In this document: positions 24,564 through 34,759 of the stretch, piece after piece
Numbering within the stretch: the stretch's first letter is position 1
Layout of the letters: each line of letters opens with the position of its first letter
Notes under the pieces: model-generated
Database searches by the model: none
Told to the model about the DNA's origin: nothing
What the model saw: the letters and a program-made list of their open reading frames with translations, nothing else
Translations under genes and position numbers: made by a program
NCBI RefSeq assembly: GCF_963676685.1
Contig: NC_092354.1
Location: forward strand, 70,172,178 to 70,236,177
Length of the DNA stretch: 64,000 nucleotides
DNA from: Mytilus edulis
Lineage: Eukaryota; Mollusca; Bivalvia; Mytilida; Mytilidae
Direction of reading: 5' to 3'

Positions 24564-26180
24564 GTGTTAATGCATGCCACGACACCAATTAATGTAGATA
24601 AGTTAGCGTGGCAGCTACAAAGACATCCAGATAGATATTTCGTAAATTCATTAATTAACGTGTTACGTAAAGGATTTTTTACGGGCGTATCATCTTTACC
24701 GGAAAAGGTCTTAGAATGTAAAAACCTGCTTTCTACTACAAAATGTCCAGATGACGTTTCCGGATTAGTCAAATCAGAGTTAGACAATAATTTTGTTATA
24801 GGGCCATTTACGAAAGCATCTTTTGATATATACAGGGTTAGTCCGGTTGGTATTGTTGAAGGTAAATATTCAAAAAAGAAAAGACTTATACTTGATTTAT
24901 CTGCACTTCACAATAGTGATGAACATAGTAGTGTCAACGACCTCATCAATAAAGAAGATTTTTCGCTTTCGTATATTAAAATCGATGATGCCATTAAAAT
25001 CATCAAAGAATACGGTTTTGCCTCAAGGTGTTGTAAATTGGACGTATATAATGCATTTAAATTAATCCCTATTCATCCGAGTTTATGGCATTTATATGGA
25101 TTTAAATGGGAAAATATGTATTACTTTTACACTAGATTAGCATTTGGTTGTCGTTCAAGTCCTAAAATTTTTGACAATTTATCTATCGCTATGTGTTGGA
25201 TTTTACACAATAATTATGGAATTAATACAGTTCTACATCTACTAGATGATTTCTTAACAATCGACAGACCGTCAGAAAATGCCGACGCTACTATGAAAAT
25301 CTTAGTTTCCTTGTTTGCTTCACTTGAAATTTCGATCGCAAAACATAAAACTTTAGGACCGGTAACATGCATCGAATACTTGGGTATAATATTGGACACT
25401 ATTCGTATGGAAGCTAGATTACCCGAAGATAAATTATGTCGAATCAAGGAATACCCATTGTTTTTCCTCAATCGCAAAACATGTACAAAACGTGATGTGT
25501 TTAGTTTATTGGGTCATTTAAATTTTGCTATGAGAGTCATTATTCCTGGGAGATCGTTTATATCTTATCTACTTAACATAGCTCACTCTGTTAAAGAACT
25601 TCATCACCATGTCACTTTAAATTCTAGTTGTAGAAATGATTTATCATTGTGGCATAGGTTCTTAGATCAGTGGAATGGAATTTCTTTCTTTATTGATGAT
25701 AATATAGTAAATGCGTCTGATTTTGATTTATATACCGATGCTGCGTCAACCGTGGGATTTGGAGGTTATTTCAAAAATCGTTGGTTTCAAGCGTTGTGGC
25801 CCGTAGAAATGAAATTATATACGGAATTATCATTGTCTATGGCTTACATGGAATTATATCCGATAGTAATTGCTGCTATTATATGGGGTGATGAGTGGTC
25901 AGGGAAGCGTATCCTATTTTACTGTGATAATATGGCTACAGTTTTAATTATAAAGAAAGGAAGAGCAAAATCTTTAGAAATTGTGAGATTAATTAGACTT
26001 CTAACTTGGTGTTCCGCAAAATATAATTTTATTATTCACGCTACTCACGTAGCTGGAAAATGTAATACTATAGCTGATGCTCTCTCTCGATTTCAGATGG
26101 ACCATTTTTGTCAACTGTGTCCGACAGCATTAGTGGAACCTTGTCACTGCCCGCCCCACTCAGAAATTCTGTGGAATTGA
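24564..26180 (+). CDS. DIRS RT-RNase H, intact frame
   Basis: 538 residues. RT motif A CKLDVYNAFKLIPIHP lies at 157-172, motif B RLAFGCRSSPKIFDN at 191-205 and the catalytic LLDDF at 226-230. RNase H has DLYTDAAS at 388-395, ELYPIV near 430-435, YCDNMATV at 453-460 and HVAGKCNTIADALSRF at 495-510. All expected acidic catalytic residues are present. The frame ends shortly after ALSRF, and the recombinase follows in a different frame that overlaps the end. It acts in replication of the element through a circular DNA intermediate, as known for the order. Starts before this ATG are possible because the frame is open back to the TGA. Confidence 0.9.
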   Translation: MLMHATTPINVDKLAWQLQRHPDRYFVNSLINVLRKGFFTGVSSLPEKVLECKNLLSTTKCPDDVSGLVKSELDNNFVIGPFTKASFDIYRVSPVGIVEGKYSKKKRLILDLSALHNSDEHSSVNDLINKEDFSLSYIKIDDAIKIIKEYGFASRCCKLDVYNAFKLIPIHPSLWHLYGFKWENMYYFYTRLAFGCRSSPKIFDNLSIAMCWILHNNYGINTVLHLLDDFLTIDRPSENADATMKILVSLFASLEISIAKHKTLGPVTCIEYLGIILDTIRMEARLPEDKLCRIKEYPLFFLNRKTCTKRDVFSLLGHLNFAMRVIIPGRSFISYLLNIAHSVKELHHHVTLNSSCRNDLSLWHRFLDQWNGISFFIDDNIVNASDFDLYTDAASTVGFGGYFKNRWFQALWPVEMKLYTELSLSMAYMELYPIVIAAIIWGDEWSGKRILFYCDNMATVLIIKKGRAKSLEIVRLIRLLTWCSAKYNFIIHATHVAGKCNTIADALSRFQMDHFCQLCPTALVEPCHCPPHSEILWN

Positions 26181-26735
26181 GTTGTGTGATTAATAATTTG
26201 TGGAGTAAAAGTATTAATAGTGCTACAAGAGATGCATACACATCTGGATATAAGTGTTTTCTAAAATTTCGTACCTCTCAATTCGAGGGAGAAAATATTG
26301 GAAATGTAATGTCTAATATTTCCGAGGATATATTAATTGGTTTTGTATCATATTGCCAGTCAGTGTAATCATTAAACTATTTAAAACTAATAATAATATT
26401 TGTCCATATGTACAGTTGTCAAAATACGTAACATCCAGAAAAATGAACGGTGCAACAGATAATGATCCGCTATTGGTTGACAGTAGTAATTTACCTTTAC
26501 GCAGATCGTTATTTATAGACAAATTGAAAACAATTCTATCACACTTAGGTTTAAATGCCGATAAATATAGTGGACATTCTTTCCGAATAGGAGCAGCTAC
26601 AACTTGAAGTTCTAATGGTATCCAAGATCATATGATTCAACTTTAGGAAGTTGGAAATCTGACTGTTACAGTCGTTATATAAGAACATCTGAAGTTGACA
26701 TTCGTCAAGCTCTGTTGAAAATGTGTAAATAATTA
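26108..26735 (+). pseudogene. DIRS tyrosine recombinase, degraded
   Basis: The N-terminal core-binding part (NLWSKSINSATRDAYTSGYK) is in one frame to about 26368. The catalytic C-terminus follows in another: LRRSLFIDKLKTILSHLGL, SGHSFRIGAATT, then, after a stop and shift, GSWKSDCYSRYIRTSEVD. The H-x-x-R box and the terminal Tyr are recognisable. The stretch between them, which should carry the first catalytic Arg, is missing. Frames are broken near 26368, 26605 and 26645. Confidence 0.8.
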
Positions 26736-27164
26736 CGATTTAAGCATTTTATTAGTGATTCATTATAATCATTTTTGATGTATTTTAGTAGACTAATCGA
26801 TTTCTGCTCATTTTTGTAAAGTTTGCTCTAATTAGTCGAAAACATGTAAATAAGTAACAATATTCAATTTGGCACAACCACTCTCGCGGAATAATTTTGG
26901 GGATACTCAATGCGTTACAAGGGCAGCATGTGTAGCATTTCGTTTGGGCAATGTAATAATGAATTTCATTCATTCTTTACCTGTCACAAAATTACTACCT
27001 GAGTTCTCAGGCAGTCCTGAATAAAATGAATAACTAGGCAGTCCTCTCGTCGGGTGAACGAATCATTTGTTTGTCCATTTGACAGTTCTTTTGAATACAT
27101 GTTTTAGTGTGCAAATGTTTTTTTCACTCGAGGTTATCCGTCTCAGGTTGCAAAGTGAGCCAAT

Positions 27165-27312
27165 ACCCTCTAAGAATGGGCTGGGCCAGCGCTCAACATG
27201 CAGGTATTAAAATTAATTAAAATAAACTAAAAGAGTGGGTATACTTGAGTTACCTATGTTTGACATGGGATGGGCCAGCGCTCAACATGTCACTCGTAGA
27301 GAGGTATTTTGA
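27165..27312. repeat. 19-bp direct repeat inside a short inverted repeat
   Basis: TGGGCCAGCGCTCAACATG occurs at 27182-27200 and again at 27271-27289. The pair is bracketed by AATACCCTCTAAGA and TAGAGAGGTATT, which are complementary. It lies in the non-coding 3' part of the DIRS element and could be part of the repeat structure used in its replication. Confidence 0.6.
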
Positions 27313-27744
27313 AGTAACATATTGTTCTTTGAATTATGCTTCGAGCTCTTGTAAATACTCTCTTTTAAAAGGCTCGCTTTGCTATTAGGTTCACATTGTT
27401 TGGTTTCATTCAATACTCTACGAGTTATGTTTCTGTTTGATGTATACTTAAGTGGCTCGGACTTTCTCCTTAAAGTATATGGTCAAAGTTATTTGAAGTC
27501 ACGGTACCACATCTACACTCTGTCGTCAAGTGCAAGTGCCGCGATAGATGCTCGAATAATGTGAATTTAATTGAGATATGTATTATTTTTTATTTTTTAA
27601 ATACATATCAATTGCTAACATGTTGCCCGTAACGCCAATTTTATATTTTGTATTATATTATATTATGTTTTTTATTTCTTTTGTATATATCATAACTTGA
27701 ATACAAATCTTGGTAATTATATATAATAAATATTAGTCATTCTT

Positions 27745-28575
27745 CCTCATGTTTGCTGTGAAAACAATTCCTGTATTAAAATCTTTTTCAATCAAAACCC
27801 ATCATGCTAATTTCCATCGAAAGATAGGCTGCCATGTGATAGTAAACAGACAATCGATCATTCGAAAAAAGAACAAACACTACGTTTTAGGCAGAAATAT
27901 AAATGAACACATATGCTCCGGAAATACTCTATCACAAGGACAATGTGGTATGAATGCCGATGATACACGAAGTCAAAGTGTATAAAAAAGTACAGGTCAA
28001 AGTACTGCGTTCATCACACAGCCTTGGCTCATACTAAACAGCGACCTATTACTGGCACCAAAATTACTGCTGCAAAAACATTCAAACAGGAAAAACTACA
28101 GTCTAATTTATGTAAAATAAAAAGAGAAACATCTTTCAACCAGACCAACAAATATATCAGTATTTTCACGTACAATCGGGGTTTCAAGAGAGGAAAAACC
28201 ACAGAATTATTAAAAACCAATCACTGAAAAAATTATTATAAAGAGAGTTTGAATAGAATGATTAAAAGCCGGAAATTGTCAATTATAATCACACCTGGTA
28301 CATTGCGGGTTTGTGTTGAAAGAGAATGATCCAAAATAGCAATATGTTAAGATCTGGACAAAGAACCAGGAATATTTCACTCAGTCTGATATTTATCAAC
28401 CACAAAAATTTAGAGATGCTACAATGGTATAGCATGTTAATGTTGCAAAACCTCAAGCACATTCAAAACAATTATATAACTTGTTTCACTGGTGTACACA
28501 AAAAAGCAATATTTAAATTAAAAAGGAAAACACAAAAGACACTGTTAAACAAATACAAGAGAAAAAGAGAAAAAA
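27745..28575 (+). repeat. Repeat unit B, first copy
   Basis: Matches 29155-29985 along its length, starting CCTCATGTTTGCTGTGAAAA and including ATAATCACACCTGGTACATT and TGGTATAGCATGT. Its middle (about 27925-28215) is an old R2 repeat. A third partial copy of the start lies at 28755-28905. The small ORFs here are repeat-derived, not genes. Confidence 0.75.
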
Positions 28576-28916
28576 AATTGAAATGTTACAATTGACTGAA
28601 GAGCTGATGACATGGGAGGACATATTAACATAAGGAAATGGGAAATATGAAAACCAAGCTCGGAAAGTACTTGTTGCAATAGCTAGAAGTCAAAAATGAG
28701 AAAAAAATTGTCTTTTAGAAACAATAAATCTAATATTTGATGTGAAAACAAGTAAAAATTCATCATGCCAGTTTATATCGAAATAGAGGTTGTATTGTGA
28801 CAGTAAACAGACACAAATCAATCAGTCCCGTAATCAAACATTTTGCTATCATTGAACCTCCATCATGCCAGTCTTCATCCAAAGAAAGAATCTCATATGT
28901 GTCAAGATATAATACC

Positions 28917-29985
28917 CAAATATCGTGTTTTAGAAGATAAAACAAAGAATTTCAAAAACCACAGTCATCTAAAAAAAAATTAACGATATTTCGAAAAGAA
29001 AAAAAAAGACCGTAAAAACTAAATCTTGTAATTGAAAAGTTGACGAAAAAGAAGGGAATATTATCAAATTGAAAAATTATAAGTGCGAACTTCGAGAAGT
29101 GTGTGTAGCAGTGCATAACAAATAAAAACCTCACGTCTTTTTAAGAACAATAAACCTCATGTTTGCTGTGAAAACAATTTTTATATTAAAATCTTTTTCA
29201 ATCAAAACCCATCATGCTAATTTCCATTGAAAGAGAGGCTGTCATGTGATAGTAAACAGACAATCCATCATTCGAAAAAGAATCAGTTTTCCGTTTTAGG
29301 CAGAAGTATAAATAAACACATTTGCTTCGGAAATACTACATCAAAAGGACCATGTGGTATGAATGCAAATCATACATCAAGTCACATTGCATAAAAAGTA
29401 CAGGTCAAAGTACTGCTTATAATACGCAGCCTTGGCTCTCACTAAACAGTGAGCTATTAATGGCATCAAAATTACTACTGTAAAACAATTTACACAGGAA
29501 AAACCTGCGGGCGAATTTATGTAAAAAAAAACCCGAAACTTCTATGAACCAGACCAACAAACATATCAGCATTTTCACGAAAAATCGGGGTTTCAAGAGA
29601 AGAAAAACTAAAGAATTATCAAAATCCATTCATTGAAAATCTAATTAAAACGAGCGTTTTAGAGGAATGTTGAAATATCGTAAATTTTCAATTATAATCA
29701 CACCTGGTACATTGTGGGTTTGTGATGGAAGAAAATGATCCAAAAATAGCAATATATTAAAATCTGTAAACAAAAACCAGGAATATTTCACTGGTATTAA
29801 TCAACCACCAAAACTGAGAGATACTTCAATGGTATAGCATGTAAAATGTTGCAAAACCTCAAGCACATTCAAAACAAATATAATGAAGAAAACATGTTTC
29901 ACAGGTTTGGACACAAAGCAATATTTGAACTGGAAAAAGAAAAAAAGAAAGGCACTGTTTAAAATATAGAAGAGAAAAAAAAATG
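28917..29985 (+). repeat. Uninterrupted A-B unit (second copy)
   Basis: A (28917-29149) is joined to B (29155-29985) by TAAA-like bases. It supplies the empty-site reference for the DIRS insertion in the first copy. Confidence 0.8.
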
Positions 29986-31601
29986 GTCATAAAAAAAAAC
30001 TCAAGCTAAAAATCAACTTAAGACAGGTTATGAATGACTAAAAATAAAAATATTTTCTGATATTGCATAAATTTGTAATTTTGGCTGTTGAATGTGTTAC
30101 ATTTAGTTGTAAAATGATCATTGCGGTACGAGTGTACCTGGCCAAATCTAACACGGATCATAGTATGTACAACAAATGATATCTTATTATCTAGATTATT
30201 GCGCATTAAAATAAAACACTGAAGTGTTTTCATCAGTATGATCACTTCGTATCATTATGTTTTGTTGACTTTTCATATCTACGTGCACACTAGTGATTTA
30301 TAATAAACTTTTCGCAAAGTATGCATTAAGAATTCATTGTTAAATAACTTTTCTGCTTGGATATTGTATAGCCGCCACAGAAGTTTTATCCATTTTGTTG
30401 TTGTTTCAAAGTAAAATTTTTGTAAGTATGACATTAATCATTTGTTTTAACGACGAATTAGAACAACATTTATATCGTAGAAAGTCAAATAATAACATGG
30501 CTTATAGAAAATAAGGCAAACAACAGTTCACAAAATTTAAAACTAAAACTTAAGTATTTGCAAGCAAATCCTAAGATATCGTAGTCTAATTGGAGACTTG
30601 GCTATTTACTTCGCAGTTTCCTAGCTGTTTTTAAAAACACTACAGAATGAGCTCAAAATTTTATATTATTGCAGGTTAAATATTAGAAAAAAAAACTAGT
30701 TCTTTTAGAATAATACCTCTGATGTAGATTATAGCGATATTTTAAGCCGTCAATCATTTTCATCTCTCTGAGAAGCACTCTATTTCTTATAGTTTACTAC
30801 TCAAATGCTTCCGTCTATTCCTCTCCTTTTGTAGGTTGTTTGATTTCGGACTGTCACAGAATAGTAAGGATAATGTTGAGAGTATGAATTGGGAATGTGT
30901 CAAAGAGACAACAACCCAACAAAAGCGAAACCAGCGAAGGACAAGAAATATATTGTCAATACATTAAGTCACTTGTTGGGAATGTTTACATTCAACTTGG
31001 TGCCAGACAAAATATGCATATAGAGTGTATTGCTTTACACAAAATATACGATATACATCTTTCCTAAGAAGCTATTAGTCAATAAACATGGTCCAAATAA
31101 TGTGTTGTGTCTTAGATATGTCTTACATAAATCAATCATTACCCTTTAAACAAAACTAAAAACGAAACAAGTAAAGGTTGTATATTCGTTTAGAAAATGA
31201 CCATATACAAAATCCAGTGACTCTTGTTAATATTTGAATCCTCAAGACCATCTGATGAGAACATTTAGCTAAATCAATGGTGGTTTAAATAATGCCTTCT
31301 TATGTAATTAACATGCACTTTATGTAAGTTCAATAGTATAATCGTGTAACGAGTACTTTAGTTTCTGGTTTTTTTATTTGTACTTGTTTGCATGAAATTA
31401 ACATTGAGGTATCAAAAGATGCTAAAATGATTTTGATAAAAGAATCTTTTAAAAACAACAGTAAGTAATCGATTACACACAAATCATTCAAGCAATCATT
31501 AATCCATACATTTTTATATTAACCAACCATCAATTAAATATAATGTCATTAAATAAGTACTGTGTAAGCGTTAATACATTGGTTTTGTTTTATATTTCCA
31601 G
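29986..31601 (+). other. Promoter, leader exon and intron of the 31602 gene copy
   Basis: 30185-30430 aligns with 56035-56310 upstream of the functional paralogue, sharing ATAAAACACTGAA, TTTTCATATCTACGT and a GGATATT(T)GTA-TAGCCGC core. The intron 30422-31601 contains a fragment of the R6 repeat near 30890-30960 (GAATGTGTCAAAGAGACAAC). Confidence 0.55.
30299..30308 (+). promoter_or_regulatory. TATA-like box conserved between paralogues
   Basis: TATAATAAAC here corresponds to TATAATACAC at 56160-56169, each preceded by a shared TCATATCTACGT word. A start about 30 bases downstream would give a leader exon of roughly 90 bases ending at the GTAAGT donor at 30422. Confidence 0.45.
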
Positions 31602-32412
31602 CCATAGATAACATCAAAGAATTTAGATGGATAGCGATCATTCAGAGCAAGAGACACTGGACCGAAGTGTTTATCATCCAGATAAAAAGCATGCTAAAAA
31701 TAATTTCAGAGGTTTTGGGGATGTTATGGACAGAACAGTGCATTATTCACCCAAAGCTGATAATGAGAATAAATCATTTAAAACACGAGAGGAAAATTAC
31801 CAAGCAGACAATCTGCCAACGACCTTAAATAGTGTTAGAAATGAAACAATAAAATAACACGAGGAGTTCGATGTTGTGTCGAATCTTTCAGATAATACTG
31901 AAATCCATAACGTTAAGACAAATAAACTATCACAAGAGAAAAGTATGTCACTGACAGGAAATAGTTCAGATTTTGATTCACAAATAGTCAGCTCTGACAG
32001 ATTACCACTTCCAATCAAATCCGACTTATTGCCGCCAACAGACGACTTTAATGTTATTCCATCGATAGCCAGCTCTGAGGTTAATCAACAAAAAGCCAAC
32101 TCTGATTTTAATCAACCAGCGAGCTCTGAAGTTTATCTACAAACAACCAACTGTGACGTGGATCAACCAGCAGCTACCTCTGATGTTTATCCAAAAACAT
32201 CAAGCTCTGTCGTTTATCTACAAACAGTTAGATCTGACGTATTCAAACCAACGTTCAGCTCTGACGTACATCCACCAACAGCTAACTCTGACGTTAGTCT
32301 TCCAACAGCCAACTCTGACGTTCGTCCACCAATCGCCAGTACTGACGTACATCAATTGACAGCCAGCTCTAACGAAATTCCACGTTATATCCCTTGTTTA
32401 ACCTTTCAATAA
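31602..32412 (+). pseudogene. Broken paralogue of the tail-anchored repeat protein
   Basis: The acceptor TATATTTCCAG ends at 31601 and ATG is at 31627. The start DRSVYHPDKKHAKNN matches GRSVCHPDRRYTQNN of the gene at 58376. After 76 codons a TAA (31855-31857) interrupts. The same frame then continues HEEFDVVSNLSDNTE, matching NEHEEDSINYSDN of the paralogue, to 32412. It has about ten degenerate repeats of the type SSDVHPPTAN, while the paralogue has nine-residue NPPPVSPVV units. The C-terminal membrane segment is absent; the frame ends RYIPCLTFQ. The premature stop and missing anchor make a pseudogene likely. A short 76-residue soluble product cannot be excluded. Confidence 0.72.
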
Positions 32413-33094
32413 CACTTAACCCTCAATGGAAAATGGAAAAATAACGAAAAAGGTAAAAAAAAAAATGTTTGTGCTACATGTACTTGTATGACAAACGCTG
32501 TCAATGAAAAAGGCGAAAATTCAACTTAAAAAAAAAACCGAATACAATTAGTGACATTTAGTTTTTAGGGCCGAGGTTTGGATAAATACCATGCCACTTT
32601 CGATATATGCTTTTATTTATTTTTTTTCTTCTGATTTGTACCGAACTGATGATTTACGATATTTTGTAACTGATCTTTAGAGTGTGGTCTTATGATCTGC
32701 TATTACGCCACTGTCCCATTTTTGGTGAGGGTTGTGCCTGTCCGTAGTTAGGAACCTGGAATTCAGAGTGTGCTGTTGGTTCATGTCTGTCACCTTTGAT
32801 TTTTGCAAATTGTTTTGTCATGAATAAGGCCAATAGTTATTTGAATTGAACTTGTCTATACAGTATGGTTGTTTATCATTGTCGAAGACCGTACTGTTGC
32901 TGACATCTTCTCCTTTTGAACCTTGGTGGACAGTGGGCTTAAAGGGTCAATTAACAATTTTGGTCTTATTAACTTATTTGCAATTCTTACTTAACATAAT
33001 TACTGTTTGCAGTTTATTTCTATCTATAATAATAGTAAAGATAATATATACATAAACTGTAAAATTTTCTAATAATAACACATTCAGGGGCAGT

Positions 33095-33300
33095 AAAAAG
33101 TAAAATCACAAAAATACTGAACTTAGAGGAAGATCAATTGGGAAAGTCCATGGCAAAATCAAATAACAAAACGCATCAAAAACGAATGGACAAAAACTGT
33201 CATATTCCTGACTCGGTACAGGCATTTTCAAATGTAGAAAATGGTGAATTAAACCTGGTTCTATAGCGCTAACCCTCTCACTTTAATGACAGTCTCATCA
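33095..33300 (+). repeat. R1 copy
   Basis: Well-preserved forward copy from AGTAAAATCACAAAAATACT to CACTTTAATGACAGTCTCAT. Confidence 0.7.
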
Positions 33301-34017
33301 ATTTCCGATATTTTTACATTGATGCATTAAATAAACAGACACAATAAATATAATAGTCAAAACATGGGTACAACAGTCATCATCGTTTAACAATTTTAAA
33401 AGGAACAATTTAACAGAACACAAACACATCTACTATCTACGAACACATTTATTGATTTGAGTGTCTGACGTCAGAAAATTTTAAACGTCACATAAATTTG
33501 TCGTTCAATGTGCGTACAAACAATTTTAAAATGTTTTCCTTGGAATGTTAGCATACAGGGTTAAAAAATCAAAAGTATGTAAGAATAAATTTAAGAAATA
33601 GACCGAGATTTAAACTAGTCCAAAAGTTATATATAGAATTTATAAGAATCCAAAAATAGTTAATTCCACTACGCGATAGAATGATTTTGGCGTTTGTGGT
33701 AACATAACAACGGGTTTCTGATTCGTCTGAAAGTTTAAGAGCAAAAAGATCTCAACACGATAACTATTTCAATCCACGGTCACATTTGTTCTAAATGCTT
33801 TAGTTTCAGAGAAATAAGAAAAAAAATTAACCCCAATGTTCTGATTTTAACCATATTTGCCATCTTGATTGTCGGGCGGGATCATCCATCTCATTTTTGA
33901 ACGAGAAACCCCAATGATGATTGAGGCCAGGTTTAATTAAATTTAGCTCAGTAGTTTCCGAGGAGAAGATTTTTGTAAAAATTAACAGACGACGTTGAAC
34001 GACGACGGACACGAACG

Positions 34018-34135
34018 AGCACAAGTAAGAAGTGGTACGATTGCAAATGAGACAACTCTCCACAAGTGACCATCTGACACAGAAATTAACAACTATTAGT
34101 CATCGTACGGCCTTCAAAAAATAGTCAAACCTATA
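34018..34135 (+). repeat. R2 fragment
   Basis: Contains AATGAGACAACTCTCCAC and CGTACGGCCTTC. Confidence 0.5.
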
Positions 34136-34535
34136 TCACATACTGTTTGGTATAGGAAAACCAAGAATTTAAATGTTCGAGACATATGTAATTTCAAAGT
34201 ATGGCGTGACAAGGTTTATTGGCTTTCTCGAATCTATCATACGAATAGTGAATTTTTTTTGTGTTTGTTAACTGGATATCACACTGTTCCGATTGAACGT
34301 AGCAGACAACTTGCACAGAAAAAACAGACACTAAAAATTGATCGGACGTATCTGCGAACTTGCACAACTCGCATAATCAAACAAACGTCATAATGTATCT
34401 TGGGTTTTACGTCGTTAGGAATAAGACTGTAAGTGACCATATGTCAACCCAAATCACCTGTTTGGTTCATAAATATGAACAACAATGTAGGATATGCATT
34501 ATAATTCAAAACAGCAAGCTATTTATGCTCATGTT

Positions 34536-34759
34536 TTATTTTTCACAAATAAAGTGTAACTTGTCTTGACATGGGTAGTCGTGCCATACGAAGTTTTCAT
34601 GGAAGTCTAATGTTAAACAATTTTCATGATGATTGGCAACGAATGGTATTTGATCCACTCCCCAATCAAAAAATGTTGCATGTGTATTACTTTTATGCCA
34701 AATCCAACTGCCCTCTTTAGCCAAATCAGTGGCTCCAACAAAGTATACATGATTATTGC
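34536..34759 (-). CDS. Exon: C-type lectin domain, part 3, and stop
   Basis: Encodes NNHVYFVGATDLAKEGSWIW, then FFDWGVDQIPF, ENCLTL, FVWHDYPCQDKLHFICEK. WHD takes the place of the WND calcium motif, and no EPN or QPD triplet is present. TAA lies inside an AATAAA hexamer (34535-34540). Confidence 0.92.

Larger units (their letters stand above)
23060..27744 (+). mobile_element. DIRS-order tyrosine-recombinase retrotransposon
   Basis: The limits come from comparing the two A-B repeat copies: copy one is split exactly between AAGAACAA (23059) and CCTCATGTTTGC (27745), which are joined with a few bases between them in copy two. The 4.7-kb insert encodes a Gag-like protein with a CCCH finger, RT-RNase H and a tyrosine recombinase, in the order of DIRS/Ngaro elements. 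There is no obvious target duplication, as is usual for the order. Terminal split or inverted repeats were not confirmed by eye. Gag has two stops, a TGA separates Gag from RT, and the recombinase is shifted and internally deleted, so the copy is inactive although RT is open. Confidence 0.85.
32413..34535. other. Intergenic, repeats only
   Basis: Holds an R1 copy at 33095-33300 and an R2 fragment at 34018-34135. No exon seen. Confidence 0.45.

Noticed and set aside
27749-28595. Small ORFs in the A-B repeat region
   Set aside because: The same frames are broken in the second copy at 29155-29985, and parts derive from the R2 repeat.
31855-31857. Recoding of TAA in the first tail-anchored paralogue
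   Set aside because: TAA is not a selenocysteine codon, and the copy also lacks the membrane segment, so decay is simpler.
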